Of a stretch of 64,000 nt of DNA, positions 42,314-51,628 are shown piece by piece. The stretch comes from a virus. Within the stretch, counting starts at the first letter, position 1, and every line of letters begins with the position of its first letter. Made by a program: the position numbers and the translations under genes. The notes under the pieces are model-generated. The model had not been told where the DNA came from. It was given only the letters and a program-made list of their open reading frames with translations, and did not search any database. The stretch covers positions 18,938 through 82,937 of IMG/VR virus record IMGVR_UViG_3300032245_001466; one strand, 5' to 3'.

Positions 42314-42797
42314 TCTTTGATGCCTCCTCTAGCTGCTTTGACCATATTGCCAGCCGACCAGAAAGCTCGCTGGCAGTCAGAGTATCAATTTCATGCGGTG
42401 TTTTAGAAATCTCAATTGCCCCGCCGTCAACCCCGCTGACCTCTTGGCGAACTGGGGCATAGGCTCCGGTAAGCTTTGCAACTTTATCTAATATTTCAAT
42501 TTGCACTTTTAAATATTGAATCTCCATGGCGGAACCGCGGGCCTTTGAGGCACCCACCGCAGCCTGCTGCCCAATCATGCGAGCCCTCTGCACCAGTTCC
42601 GCCCGCGTAAGGATCTGGTCCGGCTGATCTTCTGCCCACTTTTTGCGAATAGCCCGAATGTGCTCTCGGACCGTGTGGACTGAAAGGTCGGTTGCTTTGG
42701 AAATCTGTGCGGTAGGCACGCCATTAAGGAGCAGTTGCGTAATCTGCTCTCGCAATGCGTCAATCTGTGCTTGTGGCTTTCGCCCCGGCTTACCCAT
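42261..42797 (-). CDS. terS: terminase small subunit
   Basis: The 178-residue protein has an N-terminal helix-turn-helix, LREQITQLLLNGVPTAQIS followed by DLSVHTVREHIRAIRKK, used by small terminases to recognise packaging DNA. A central helical oligomerisation region and an acidic C-terminus (EHEEAKQIEDTAAAD) follow. It lies directly upstream of terL and overlaps it. The -10-like TAATAT lies about six bases before the ATG, so the mRNA may be leaderless. Confidence 0.85.
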   Translation of the reverse strand: MGKPGRKPQAQIDALREQITQLLLNGVPTAQISKATDLSVHTVREHIRAIRKKWAEDQPDQILTRAELVQRARMIGQQAAVGASKARGSAMEIQYLKVQIEILDKVAKLTGAYAPVRQEVSGVDGGAIEISKTPHEIDTLTASELSGRLAIWSKQLEEASKIAEHEEAKQIEDTAAAD

Positions 42798-42837
42798 ACT
42801 TGTATATTACACTATACCCAACGTAAAACCACACAGC

Positions 42838-42868
42838 ATTGACTTTGCTGCAAATCTGAAGGACAATC
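42838..42868 (+). promoter_or_regulatory. leaderless late promoter before gene 42874
   Basis: TTGACT near 42840, a 17-base spacer and GACAAT end six bases before ATG 42874. There is no close ribosome site, so the transcript probably starts at the start codon. Confidence 0.55.
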
Positions 42869-42873
42869 CGGCT

Positions 42874-43221
42874 ATGCCTGCAAGTATTTATGACATTATC
42901 TGCGAACAGGGTGCAACGCTTGTCCGGGTGGTTACGTATAAGGATTCTGCTGGTAATCCGGTAAACCTCTCTACGTACACAGCCCGAATGAAGGTGCGCT
43001 CTTCTCGGGGCGCCCCAGGAGCGCAGCTTGCGCTGACTACTGGTGGCTCTGGAATTGTTTTGCAATCTAACGGAGAGATTGAAATTACTGTTCCCGCAGC
43101 AACTACCGCAATTATTCCTGCGGGAAAGTATCGCTACGATTTGGAAATTATGTCGTCTAGTGGAATTGTTACAAGAGTTATTGAGGGAGAATTTACCGTT
43201 AGCGGCGAGGTCACTCGGTGA
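42874..43221 (+). CDS. tail fibre/baseplate-associated beta protein (115 aa)
   Basis: The protein is beta-rich: YDIICEQGATLVRVVTYKDS near residues 5-24, then YTARMKVRSSRGAP and RYDLEIMSSSGIVTRVIEGE. This resembles the BppU-like or fibre-proximal domains found just before phage receptor-binding genes. The frame upstream to 42643 overlaps terS and is rejected. Its end overlaps the next GTG. Confidence 0.6.
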   Translation: MPASIYDIICEQGATLVRVVTYKDSAGNPVNLSTYTARMKVRSSRGAPGAQLALTTGGSGIVLQSNGEIEITVPAATTAIIPAGKYRYDLEIMSSSGIVTRVIEGEFTVSGEVTR

Positions 43222-43517
43222 CAGACGACTATAATGTAATTATTACCGACCCAGATGGCAACATTGTTGTTCAAGATACTGCGTTAAATGTAACCACAAC
43301 GTCGCTAATTTCTCTTGTTGGCGGATCAACCTATGTTCACACTCAATCCTTCCCCTCCGCAACATGGACAATTAGTCACAATCTTGGCCGAAGACCAAGC
43401 GTAACAGTTGTGGATTCCGCAGGTAGCGTGGTTATTGGAGAAGTGACTTATTTGAGCGATAATAGCCTTCGAGTTGAGTTTTCGGCTGGCTTTAGTGGCC
43501 AAGCATATTTGAATTAG
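43218..43517 (+). CDS. small fibre-related protein (99 aa)
   Basis: The C-terminal half, [20 protein letters not shown] followed by [20 protein letters not shown], is a short beta domain. It resembles the ends of the fibres at 43526 and 45260. It is coupled to its neighbour by a GTGA overlap. It may be an adaptor or trimerisation unit of the fibre system. Confidence 0.65.
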   Translation: MTDDYNVIITDPDGNIVVQDTALNVTTTSLISLVGGSTYVHTQSFPSATWTISHNLGRRPSVTVVDSAGSVVIGEVTYLSDNSLRVEFSAGFSGQAYLN

Positions 43518-43525
43518 GAGATAAA

Positions 43526-45250
43526 ATGGCAGTAAAATTTCTAGCTGGTATTGACCTTCAGAAAAATGAGCTGCTAAATGCTGCTATTCAAAATCTGCCA
43601 ACTGCTCCGCCAAGTCCAGTTCAGGGGCAAATTTATTACGACACTGCTGCTGACGCCATTAAGGTTTGGGACGGAGCTGCCTGGCAAACTCTTGCCACTG
43701 GTGGCGGAACAGTTACTTCCGTTGGCGCATCCAGTCCGCTTGCGTCGACCGGCGGCAGCACCCCAACAATTAGTATTCAGGACGGCACAACCATTCAGAA
43801 GGGCGCGGTTCAGCTTGAGGACTCAACAAGCAGCACCTCAACAAGCAAGGCTGCAACGCCAAATAGCGTCAAGACTGCTTATGATACGGCTGCTGCCAAA
43901 GCAAACCCATCAGACGTTACGTACATTGGTACGACTAGCGTTGCCCTTAATCGATCATCTGCAAATCTTGCCCTTACCGGAATTACCAGCGTCACCATGC
44001 CGGGCTCCACTTCTGGTAGTGCGCAAATTATCCCGTCAGCGGTTGCCGGAACTGGCACCGTTATTACACTTCCGGCAACAACCGGCACAGTTGCTTTAAC
44101 AAGCAATAAGATTTCAGATTTTGCCTCAAGCACATCTTCTGAGCTTGCGGGAAAAATCTCTGACGAGACTGGTACTGGCGCGCTCGTCTTTGCCAATACG
44201 CCAACACTTGTAACGCCAATTCTTGGAACGCCACAAAGCGCCACGCTAACAAACGCAACTGGGCTTCCAATTAGCACAGGTGTCTCTGGTCTTGGAACTG
44301 GCGTTGCGACGTTCCTTGCAACTCCATCTTCAGCAAACCTCATCAGCGCAATTACCGATGAGACCGGAACCGGTGCGTTGGTATTTGCTAACACCCCAAC
44401 GCTCGTCACGCCAAACATTGGCGTAGCAACTGGTACAAGCCTGGTGCTTTCTGGTGATTTGACGGTCAACGGAACCACAACAACAATTAACTCGACAACT
44501 ATTACGGTCGACGACAAGAACATTGAACTCGGCTCTGTTGCAAGTCCAACAGATGCCGGTGCTGATGGTGGCGGTATCACCCTCAAGGGCACCACGGACA
44601 AGACGATCAACTGGGTTGATGCGACCGACGCATGGACCTCATCGGAACACGTTAATCTCCTTGCCGGCAAGGCGTATTACATTAACGGAGCCTTAGTTCT
44701 TAGCGGCACAACTCTTGGCAGCGGAGTTACTGGCTCCAGCCTAACGTCGGTTGGAACTATTGGTACTGGCGTTTGGCAGGGAACAGCCGTTGGCATCTCT
44801 TACGGTGGTACTGGGGCAACCAGCGCTAGCGCAGCACGAACGGCCCTTGGGCTTGCTATTGGCACTGATGTCCAGGCTTATAACAGCACACTCGCGGCGG
44901 TTGCTGGCGGAACGTACAGCGGTGATGACAGCATAACGACTGTTGGCACAATTTCTGCTGGCACATGGAACGGCACAGACATTGCCGTAGCCGACGGCGG
45001 AACTGGCGCAAGCACGGCCGCAGGGGCAAAGACCAACCTTGGATTTATGACCCGCTACAGCACGTCCGCAACCTGGACGGCCGGGGAGGCTAAGACGGTC
45101 ACTCACTCACTTAATACCAAGGATGTTGTGGTATCGCTATACGACTCTACTGACAACCTGGTTTTTGCCGATGTTGTAACCGCCACTGTTAACACTTTGA
45201 CAGTCACAATTAGTGCGGCGGGGACGTATCGAGTCGTCGTTATCGGGTAA
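43526..45250 (+). CDS. tail fibre protein 1
   Basis: This 574-residue fibre begins with an attachment domain ([20 protein letters not shown]). It has [20 protein letters not shown] near residue 93, as in phage tail-fibre repeat proteins. Repeats of [19 protein letters not shown] occur twice in the middle. It ends in [20 protein letters not shown] and YRVVVIG, a beta domain shared with its neighbours. Ser/Thr/Gly-rich repeats suggest a trimeric, elongated beta structure. GGAGATAAA precedes the start. Confidence 0.85.
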   Translation: MAVKFLAGIDLQKNELLNAAIQNLPTAPPSPVQGQIYYDTAADAIKVWDGAAWQTLATGGGTVTSVGASSPLASTGGSTPTISIQDGTTIQKGAVQLEDSTSSTSTSKAATPNSVKTAYDTAAAKANPSDVTYIGTTSVALNRSSANLALTGITSVTMPGSTSGSAQIIPSAVAGTGTVITLPATTGTVALTSNKISDFASSTSSELAGKISDETGTGALVFANTPTLVTPILGTPQSATLTNATGLPISTGVSGLGTGVATFLATPSSANLISAITDETGTGALVFANTPTLVTPNIGVATGTSLVLSGDLTVNGTTTTINSTTITVDDKNIELGSVASPTDAGADGGGITLKGTTDKTINWVDATDAWTSSEHVNLLAGKAYYINGALVLSGTTLGSGVTGSSLTSVGTIGTGVWQGTAVGISYGGTGATSASAARTALGLAIGTDVQAYNSTLAAVAGGTYSGDDSITTVGTISAGTWNGTDIAVADGGTGASTAAGAKTNLGFMTRYSTSATWTAGEAKTVTHSLNTKDVVVSLYDSTDNLVFADVVTATVNTLTVTISAAGTYRVVVIG

Positions 45251-45259
45251 GATACGCCT

Positions 45260-47548
45260 ATGACTAAGTTCGTAGGCAACAACATTGGGCTTCCAACCCT
45301 GGCGACAGCGCCATCATCCCCTGCTGCCGGGGATACCTACTACAACACGACCTTTAACAAGCCATATACCTATAACGGTACGGTTTGGGTTGACCTCACT
45401 GAAACAGGCACCGTAGATGGTGCAATTGGCTACTGGGGCTCATTCTGGTCAACGCAAAGCCAGACCGCCGCATCTGCCAACACCGAATACCTGCTTACTT
45501 TTAACAATACTGATGCTGATTCAAGCGGCGTCTCCATTGCCTCGTCTAACCGACTTACCTTTGCCAACGCTGGCGTGTACAGCATTATTTTCTCCGTGCA
45601 GTGGGTTAATACCTCAAGCAGCATCTATGACGCAAATATTTGGCTAAAGAAAAATGGCTCAAACATTGCAGATTCAGATAGCAAGTGGAGCGTTGTTAGC
45701 TCGCACGGCGGGACTAATGGGCACGCAATTGGTGCGGTCAACTTTGTTTTGAAGGTCAACGCAGGGGATTACATTCAACTTGCGTGGCAAGTAACAAATA
45801 CCGCAGTATCTATTGAATATATTGCCGCAGCATCTCCTGCCCCAGCAATCCCAAGCGTGATCCTTACCGCAACGCAGGTCATGCATCAGCAAGTTGGTCC
45901 TGGCGTAGCCGCTGGCGGAACAACTGGTCAGGTTCTTACGAAGAACAGCGGAACAGACTATGACACATCATGGACAACGGTATCCTCTGGATCTGGCGAC
46001 ATTACGGATGTCGTTGCTGGCTCTGGTCTAACTGGCGGTGCCACATCTGGCTCCGCCACACTCAACGTGGGGGCGGGCACGGGCATTACCGTCAATGCCG
46101 ATGATGTGGCAATTGACCCTACCGTTGTTGCAACTCTTAGCGGAACGCAGACGCTTACAAACAAGACGCTAACCAGTCCAATCCTAACCACTCCAAATCT
46201 TGGAACTCCATCCGCAGTCAACCTTAGCAACGCTACAAGCCTTGCTGATTCTGCTCTTGCAGCAACGGGAACGGCAGGAACGTATACCAAGGTCACAACG
46301 GACTCTAAGGGTCGCGTATCTTCTGGAACTACGCTATCCGCTTCTGATATTCCAACGCTTACCGCAAGCAAGATTAGCGACTTTGACACGCAGGTAAGGA
46401 CATCTAAGGTCACTGACCTTACTGCACCAACCTCATCATTCTCAATGAACAGCCAGAAGATTGTATCTGTTCTTGACCCAACATTAGCACAAGATGCCGC
46501 TACTAAAGCTTATGTAGACAACGTGACCTCTGGCATTAACACCCACGCCCCAGTTGTTGCTGCATCAACAGCAAATATCTCTGGAACATATACCAACGGC
46601 ACATCAGATCAAAGCGGCGGAACTGGAATTGGCGCAACATTTACTGCATCTGCAAACGGGGCAATTTCCCTTGACTCTGTGTCGCCAACAATCGGCCAGC
46701 GGGTCCTTATAAAGAATCAGACAGATCAAAAGCAAAACGGCGTCTATACGGTCACTACAGTAGGAACTGCTGGCACACCATTTGTCCTAACCCGTGCCAC
46801 AGACTCAGACAACAGCACGGCGAATCAAGTGCGTGCTGGAGACTTTGTCTACGTCAACAGTGACCCAGCAACAACCTCAAATGGCGGACAAGGTTGGGTA
46901 ATGAATACCGTTGGAACTGGCACTGGCGGAACGATTGTAATTGGCACAAACAATCTTAACTGGGTGCAGTTCACTGGGGTATCTGATACTACTGCCGGCG
47001 GAGGTTTAACTCGATCAGGTAACATTATTGCCGTCGGAGCCGGAACTGGAATTACGGTTAATGCAAATGATGTTGCAGTTAATACTTTAGTAGTTCCTAC
47101 AATCTCTGGATCAAATACCGTTACGCTCACCACCAGCGGAACAACTGCGCTTACGCTTCCAACTTCAGGAACAGTTGCAACTACATCAAATAATCTTGGC
47201 GCATTTTCTACCTCAACATCTGCTGCAATTGGTGTAGGAACCATTGAGCTTGGCGCAGCAAGCGATACAACGATTGCGCGAGCTTCTGCTGGGGTTATTT
47301 CCGTAGAGGGAATTACCATTCCTAGGCTGTATAGCGCGGCGCTCACTGGGACGGGAACGTCATTCACCGTCCCCCACGGACTTGGCGCAGTCTGGGTAAC
47401 TGTCATGGTTTACGATGTGACCACAGGTAAATACATCATTCCAGACCACACGATTAACTTGTCATCTGGAACCCCGACAGGAACCGTCACCATTACCTTC
47501 CCTGCTTCCGTCACCGGGAGCAACTACAGGGTTGTTATCACGGGGTAA
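45260..47548 (+). CDS. tail fibre protein 2 with jelly-roll domain
   Basis: This 762-residue fibre starts with the same attachment pattern (SSPAAGDTYYNTTFNKPYTY). Residues about 65-190 look like a C1q/TNF-type jelly roll (SNRLTFANAGVYSIIFSVQW). Long Thr/Ser repeats follow (NVGAGTGITVNADDVAI, repeated as VGAGTGITVNANDVAV). The end is VPHGLGAVWVTVMVYDV and YRVVITG. It likely forms the receptor-binding part of a side fibre. Confidence 0.85.
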   Translation: MTKFVGNNIGLPTLATAPSSPAAGDTYYNTTFNKPYTYNGTVWVDLTETGTVDGAIGYWGSFWSTQSQTAASANTEYLLTFNNTDADSSGVSIASSNRLTFANAGVYSIIFSVQWVNTSSSIYDANIWLKKNGSNIADSDSKWSVVSSHGGTNGHAIGAVNFVLKVNAGDYIQLAWQVTNTAVSIEYIAAASPAPAIPSVILTATQVMHQQVGPGVAAGGTTGQVLTKNSGTDYDTSWTTVSSGSGDITDVVAGSGLTGGATSGSATLNVGAGTGITVNADDVAIDPTVVATLSGTQTLTNKTLTSPILTTPNLGTPSAVNLSNATSLADSALAATGTAGTYTKVTTDSKGRVSSGTTLSASDIPTLTASKISDFDTQVRTSKVTDLTAPTSSFSMNSQKIVSVLDPTLAQDAATKAYVDNVTSGINTHAPVVAASTANISGTYTNGTSDQSGGTGIGATFTASANGAISLDSVSPTIGQRVLIKNQTDQKQNGVYTVTTVGTAGTPFVLTRATDSDNSTANQVRAGDFVYVNSDPATTSNGGQGWVMNTVGTGTGGTIVIGTNNLNWVQFTGVSDTTAGGGLTRSGNIIAVGAGTGITVNANDVAVNTLVVPTISGSNTVTLTTSGTTALTLPTSGTVATTSNNLGAFSTSTSAAIGVGTIELGAASDTTIARASAGVISVEGITIPRLYSAALTGTGTSFTVPHGLGAVWVTVMVYDVTTGKYIIPDHTINLSSGTPTGTVTITFPASVTGSNYRVVITG

Positions 47549-47557
47549 GGAGGTAAC

Positions 47558-48694
47558 GTGCCAGACATTCCAACATCAGCACAGTTGCCTAAATACTCGT
47601 CAGCACCATCTAGTCCTGCGGCTGGTGATATTTATTTTGACATTACTGATAACGAGCTAAAAGTGTATGTCGCTATTGGCGGAGTGTCCTCATGGTTTAA
47701 CCTGGGACAAAAAACTATTGTTCAAGCATATACGCCAGGATCATATACATGGACACGTCCAGAAAATGTAAAACAACTTGATTTTATTTTTATACGAGGG
47801 TCCGGTGGCGGGGGGGCCAGTGGAAATCTTAACTCCACTAACGTCACAACATCATCTACCGCGGGTAATGGAGGCGGTGGCTCTGCCAACTTAATGTTTT
47901 ATACAAATATATATATTGGCGATATCTCAAGCTTGTCAATTGCAGTTGGGGCTGGTGGCGCTGGCGGCGCTGCACGAACATTCTCTAAGGCAGCGACGGG
48001 GACGGCCACATCTTCTCAAATCGGAAATCCTGGGTCGGCTGGCGGCACTACAGCGCTAGGTTCGTTAATAAGTATTGATGGCGGAGCTGGTGGCGGCGTG
48101 GGCGGATCAATGAATACTGCTGGATCTGGTGGCGGAGCTGGGGCTATTACCAATAGCATGCTGCGGTATAGCACTGTTTCGGGGGCCAGCGGTGGAAATG
48201 GTGGAGCAAGTACCGCAGCAGGAACCGCTGGCGGTGCTTCAAGCATACAGCTTTCAAACTTTTTGTATTATAACCAAACAACCGTTACTGCCACTGCTGG
48301 AGGTGCCCCATCGGGCACTGGTGGATCTACGGCAACTGGAACGGCAGGCGCAGCCGCAGGCGCTGGAAATTCCGTTTTAGGTGGCGGTGGTGGCGGTGGT
48401 GGTGGAATCGCTGGGGCATCTGGCGCAACGGCACGCGCAGGGGGGGCAGGAGGAGCAGGTGGTGGAGGTGCTGCTGGTTCATGTCTGCATATTCATGTTG
48501 CGTCAACGCTTACGGTCTCTCGTGCCGCCGGGTCAGGATCTGCTGGTGTGCAGGGCGGCGGAGGCGGAGCAGGTGGATCAATCTCTCTTACAAGCGGCAG
48601 CACAGCAAACTACAACGCCTCTACGCTAACGCTAACATCTGGTGCAGGCGGCGCTGGTGGCGACGGCCTTATTATTATTGCGTATCAGGGATAG
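47558..48694 (+). CDS. glycine-rich receptor-binding protein A
   Basis: The GTG start follows AAGGAGGTAAC. An attachment domain (SAPSSPAAGDIYFDITDNEL) is followed by YTPGSYTWTRPENVKQLDFI. After it comes a long Gly-rich region (GSGGGGASG to the end) with poly-Gly stretches near residues 265-310. The end, GAGGAGGDGLIIIAYQG, is shared with the next two genes. Poly-Gly adhesins of this type set host range in T4-like and other phages. It is one of three tandem paralogues. Confidence 0.85.
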   Translation: MPDIPTSAQLPKYSSAPSSPAAGDIYFDITDNELKVYVAIGGVSSWFNLGQKTIVQAYTPGSYTWTRPENVKQLDFIFIRGSGGGGASGNLNSTNVTTSSTAGNGGGGSANLMFYTNIYIGDISSLSIAVGAGGAGGAARTFSKAATGTATSSQIGNPGSAGGTTALGSLISIDGGAGGGVGGSMNTAGSGGGAGAITNSMLRYSTVSGASGGNGGASTAAGTAGGASSIQLSNFLYYNQTTVTATAGGAPSGTGGSTATGTAGAAAGAGNSVLGGGGGGGGGIAGASGATARAGGAGGAGGGGAAGSCLHIHVASTLTVSRAAGSGSAGVQGGGGGAGGSISLTSGSTANYNASTLTLTSGAGGAGGDGLIIIAYQG

Positions 48695-48696
48695 TT

Positions 48697-49854
48697 ATGC
48701 CACAAATACTTACTAGTACCAATTTGCCAAATTACTCATCAGATCCATCTTCCCCAAATGAGGGTGAAATATATTTCAATACCGCAACTAACTCTGTTCG
48801 CATTTATGTTAACTCGACAGCCCTTAGCGCATCTAGATGGGTTGACCTTTCTGGATATCAAGTTCAATCATTTTCTGCTGGATCAACTACATGGACCCGC
48901 CCAAGCAATGTAAGTTATTTGAAATTTGTTTTTGTTGCAGGAGCTGGTGGTGGCGGTCAAAATGGTGAACTATTTACAACGCGAGGTGTAACTGGATCTG
49001 TCGTTAGCGCAAATGGCGCAAGCGGCGGAGGTTCAGGCGCGTGGGTTTACGCCGAAAATGTATATATTGGAAATCAATCAACAATTTCTGTTTTTGTACC
49101 TACTGGAGGATCTGGGGCAACTGCAAAAACGTTTACTAAATCTGCTGGCTCAACAACGGTAAGCACACAAGGATATGGGCAAGCCAGTCTTTCTGGTTCA
49201 ACAACAACGTTTGGCTCTTATATTTCAGCAGCAAGCGGAGTAGACTACCTTGGCGGCCAGACATCAACATCTACTATCTATGGTTTTTTAAATAGCGCTG
49301 GTAATGATGGCGGAGGTGCCGGCGGGACAATAAGCTATAATCCTGGAGATCCAGGAAGTGGCTCGGCCTTTCGTGATGCGTTGCCTCCGCAAAGCGGTTT
49401 CTCGCCAACGGCCGGAAGTGCAACAGTAACTTCTGGTTCTTCAACCGGAATCGTTACCATGGTCGGAACAAGTGTTGCTGGCGGAAATGTCTCTGCTTCG
49501 GCAAGTGCCAGTGGAGCGCGAACGGCAAGCGGCGGCGGGACAGGAATATCTTCAATATCAACTGCTGGGGTTGGAAGTGGTGGGCAGCCTGGTCAAGGTG
49601 GCGGAAATGGAGGGGGTTCTGCTGGGTCTGGAGCGGCAATGGGCATTAGTGCGTCGGCGGCAACAAGCGGTGTTTCTGTTAGCATTACATCAGGAAAAGG
49701 GGCAGATGGAAAGCCAGGATGTGGCGGGGGGGCTTCTGGGTCAGTTGCACTCGTTGCCCCAGCCGCGCAATATGATGGATTAACAATTAGCGCAACAGTG
49801 CCAGCAGGCGGGAATGGGGGCGATGGAATTGTTTACATTGCGTATGTGGCGTAA
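48697..49854 (+). CDS. glycine-rich receptor-binding protein B
   Basis: ATG 48697 gives the attachment domain (SDPSSPNEGEIYFNTATNSV), FSAGSTTWTRPSNVSYLKFV and a Gly/Ser-rich body with short aromatic or charged inserts. A longer frame to 48481 lies inside gene A. The C-terminus NGGDGIVYIAYVA matches the A and C copies less well. It is the middle tandem paralogue and the most diverged. Confidence 0.85.
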   Translation: MPQILTSTNLPNYSSDPSSPNEGEIYFNTATNSVRIYVNSTALSASRWVDLSGYQVQSFSAGSTTWTRPSNVSYLKFVFVAGAGGGGQNGELFTTRGVTGSVVSANGASGGGSGAWVYAENVYIGNQSTISVFVPTGGSGATAKTFTKSAGSTTVSTQGYGQASLSGSTTTFGSYISAASGVDYLGGQTSTSTIYGFLNSAGNDGGGAGGTISYNPGDPGSGSAFRDALPPQSGFSPTAGSATVTSGSSTGIVTMVGTSVAGGNVSASASASGARTASGGGTGISSISTAGVGSGGQPGQGGGNGGGSAGSGAAMGISASAATSGVSVSITSGKGADGKPGCGGGASGSVALVAPAAQYDGLTISATVPAGGNGGDGIVYIAYVA

Positions 49855-49856
49855 TC

Positions 49857-50993
49857 ATGCCTAAAATTACAACAAAACTTACGCTTCCAAAATATGCAAC
49901 CGCACCATCGAGTCCCGTTGCTGGAGATATGTTTCTTAATACCACAACGGATACTATTGATGTGCATGACGGAACTAACTGGCTTTCGTTAAATAGCAAA
50001 CTGACCATTGTTACATACACCGCTGGCTCATACACATGGACGCGACCAGAAACGGTTGAGGTTATTGATACCGTCGTTGGACTTGGGGCTGGTGGCGGCG
50101 GTGGTGCCGGGTTACTTCGGGTTAACACTGTAACAGGCTTTAATAATGGCGCCGGCGGTGGCGGCTCTGGGAGCGTTGGATTAATTCGTGGATTATATGT
50201 TGGAAATATTTCAACAATAAGCATTTTTGTTGCAACTGGCGGCTCTGGGGGGATTGCGGCAACCTATGCAAAAGCCTCTGGCGTTGTTGGAGATACTTCG
50301 TTGGTGACCCCAGCAACTCCAGCAAACCCATCGGCAACCACCTTTGGTTCATATCTTAACCTTGGTGCCGGGACACCTGGGTTGTCTTCTAGTACGCGGG
50401 GAGTTGGCGCATTTACAAGAAGCTCAACCGTTTATGGAGCAGTACTTTCTAATGGATCTACAGGCGGAACAGGGGCTGCTGGTGCCGCTGTTAACGGAGG
50501 CAGTGACGGCGGAGCGTCACCGCTTGCCTCATATTCATCTTTCAACGGTTTAACTGCCGCCTCTGGAAATCCTGGCTCCGCATTGACAAATAGCTCAAGT
50601 GGAATTTCAACAACCGTATATACTATTCCCGGGACTGGCTTGGCTACTGGTTCTGGTGGGTCCTCTGCAATCGGGGGCGGCGGGGGCGGAGCAAGTGGGG
50701 GCTCTGGTAGCACCGGTCGCGGCCCTTCTGGCTCAGGCGGGTCCGGCGGCGGCGGTGGTGCTGGTGGAAGCATTGGATTTGCTAGTATTACCGCAGCATC
50801 TGGTGTGACACTAAGCGCTTCCGCTGGCAATGGCGGTGCAGCTGCCGCTGCTGGCGCTGGTGGTGGTGGTGGTGGAACAATTTACGCAATGTTTTCTAGC
50901 GCTGCTACATACCAGGCGGCAACAGTAAATATTAGTTCTGGCGCTGGCGGGGCAGGTGGCGATGGCCTTATAATCATTGCATATCAAGGATAG
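49857..50993 (+). CDS. glycine-rich receptor-binding protein C
   Basis: The product is the same length as copy A (378 residues). It has an N-terminal APSSPVAGDMFLNTTTDTID, YTAGSYTWTRPETVEVIDTV and a Gly-rich body with a (GGGG)n core near residues 265-305. It ends GAGGAGGDGLIIIAYQG, identical to copy A. The repeated gene suggests duplication or recombination between copies to vary host range. Confidence 0.85.
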   Translation: MPKITTKLTLPKYATAPSSPVAGDMFLNTTTDTIDVHDGTNWLSLNSKLTIVTYTAGSYTWTRPETVEVIDTVVGLGAGGGGGAGLLRVNTVTGFNNGAGGGGSGSVGLIRGLYVGNISTISIFVATGGSGGIAATYAKASGVVGDTSLVTPATPANPSATTFGSYLNLGAGTPGLSSSTRGVGAFTRSSTVYGAVLSNGSTGGTGAAGAAVNGGSDGGASPLASYSSFNGLTAASGNPGSALTNSSSGISTTVYTIPGTGLATGSGGSSAIGGGGGGASGGSGSTGRGPSGSGGSGGGGGAGGSIGFASITAASGVTLSASAGNGGAAAAAGAGGGGGGTIYAMFSSAATYQAATVNISSGAGGAGGDGLIIIAYQG

Positions 50994-51002
50994 GAGAGAA
51001 GC

Positions 51003-51221
51003 ATGGCACGATACGCTTTTGCGGACGCAAATAACGTCTGCAAGCAGATTATTGTTGGAGATCTAACTGAAGAGCAGTTAGCAGTTTTTGACAGAGACTA
51101 CGCTATCCTGTTTCAATCAACCGCTCGGTATGAGATTGGTGCGGAAGACCCGGTGCAGATTGGCTGGGAGCTAATAGATGGTGTATTTATAAATCCAAAC
51201 GCAACAAATGAGGAGATTTGA
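51003..51221 (+). CDS. hypothetical fibre-linked protein (72 aa)
   Basis: GGAGAGAAGC precedes ATG 51003. The product has YAFADANNVCKQIIVGDLTE and PVQIGWELIDGVFINPNA. It resembles the short chaperone or fibre-assembly proteins that follow receptor-binding genes. This is supported only by position and size. Confidence 0.6.
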   Translation: MARYAFADANNVCKQIIVGDLTEEQLAVFDRDYAILFQSTARYEIGAEDPVQIGWELIDGVFINPNATNEEI

Positions 51222-51222
51222 T

Positions 51223-51387
51223 ATGGAAGAAAGACAAATAACAATTGACGATCTGCTAAGAAAAATTGGCGCAATGACAATTCAGTTAGAAATTGCGCAA
51301 GCAACGATTGAGTCGCTTAAAAATGAACTGGAAAAAACCCGCTCTCTTAACGAACAAAAAGCAGACAAGAAAACCGTTGATAAGTAG
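51223..51387 (+). CDS. small coiled-coil protein (54 aa)
   Basis: ATG 51223 follows GAGGAGATTTGAT. The product is one long coiled coil (IGAMTIQLEIAQATIESLKN) with a lysine-rich end. It may link fibre or holin components. The function is unknown. Confidence 0.55.
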   Translation: MEERQITIDDLLRKIGAMTIQLEIAQATIESLKNELEKTRSLNEQKADKKTVDK

Positions 51388-51417
51388 TTGTACACAACTT
51401 ATAGTGTGGGTGTAAAA
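51384..51417 (+). promoter_or_regulatory. promoter of the holin genes
   Basis: TTGATA, 17 bases, and TATAGT lie at about 51378-51406. ATG 51443 is about 37 bases downstream and has GAGGT just before it. Confidence 0.55.
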
Positions 51418-51442
51418 CCAACCCTACACCATAGGTTGAGGT

Positions 51443-51628
51443 ATGACTGCGAACAACATCAACCAGATCCTTGATCGACTAGACAAGATTGACGAAGAAA
51501 TCTCCGCAATGCGTGTGGAGATGGCAGAAACACGCGGGGCATATCGCCTGGCAAAGTTTGTTATTGGCATTCTTGGCCTGACTGGAATTAGCGGCCTTAT
51601 GGCGTGGCTATCGGGGCAGGGAAAATGA
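51443..51628 (+). CDS. holin-like protein (61 aa)
   Basis: An N-terminal coiled coil ([20 protein letters not shown]) precedes one membrane segment ([18 protein letters not shown]) and a short basic end. This is the layout of small class III-like phage holins or of membrane-anchored spacers. The next gene overlaps the stop. Confidence 0.6.
   Translation: MTANNINQILDRLDKIDEEISAMRVEMAETRGAYRLAKFVIGILGLTGISGLMAWLSGQGK

Noticed and set aside
43879-44670. Long minus-strand reading frames inside the fibre genes
   Set aside because: They mirror Gly/Thr-rich codons of the plus-strand fibres, lack ribosome sites and have biased valine/proline composition.
43526-50993. Diversity-generating retroelement in the fibre genes
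   Set aside because: No reverse transcriptase and no template/variable repeat pair with A-specific change was seen.
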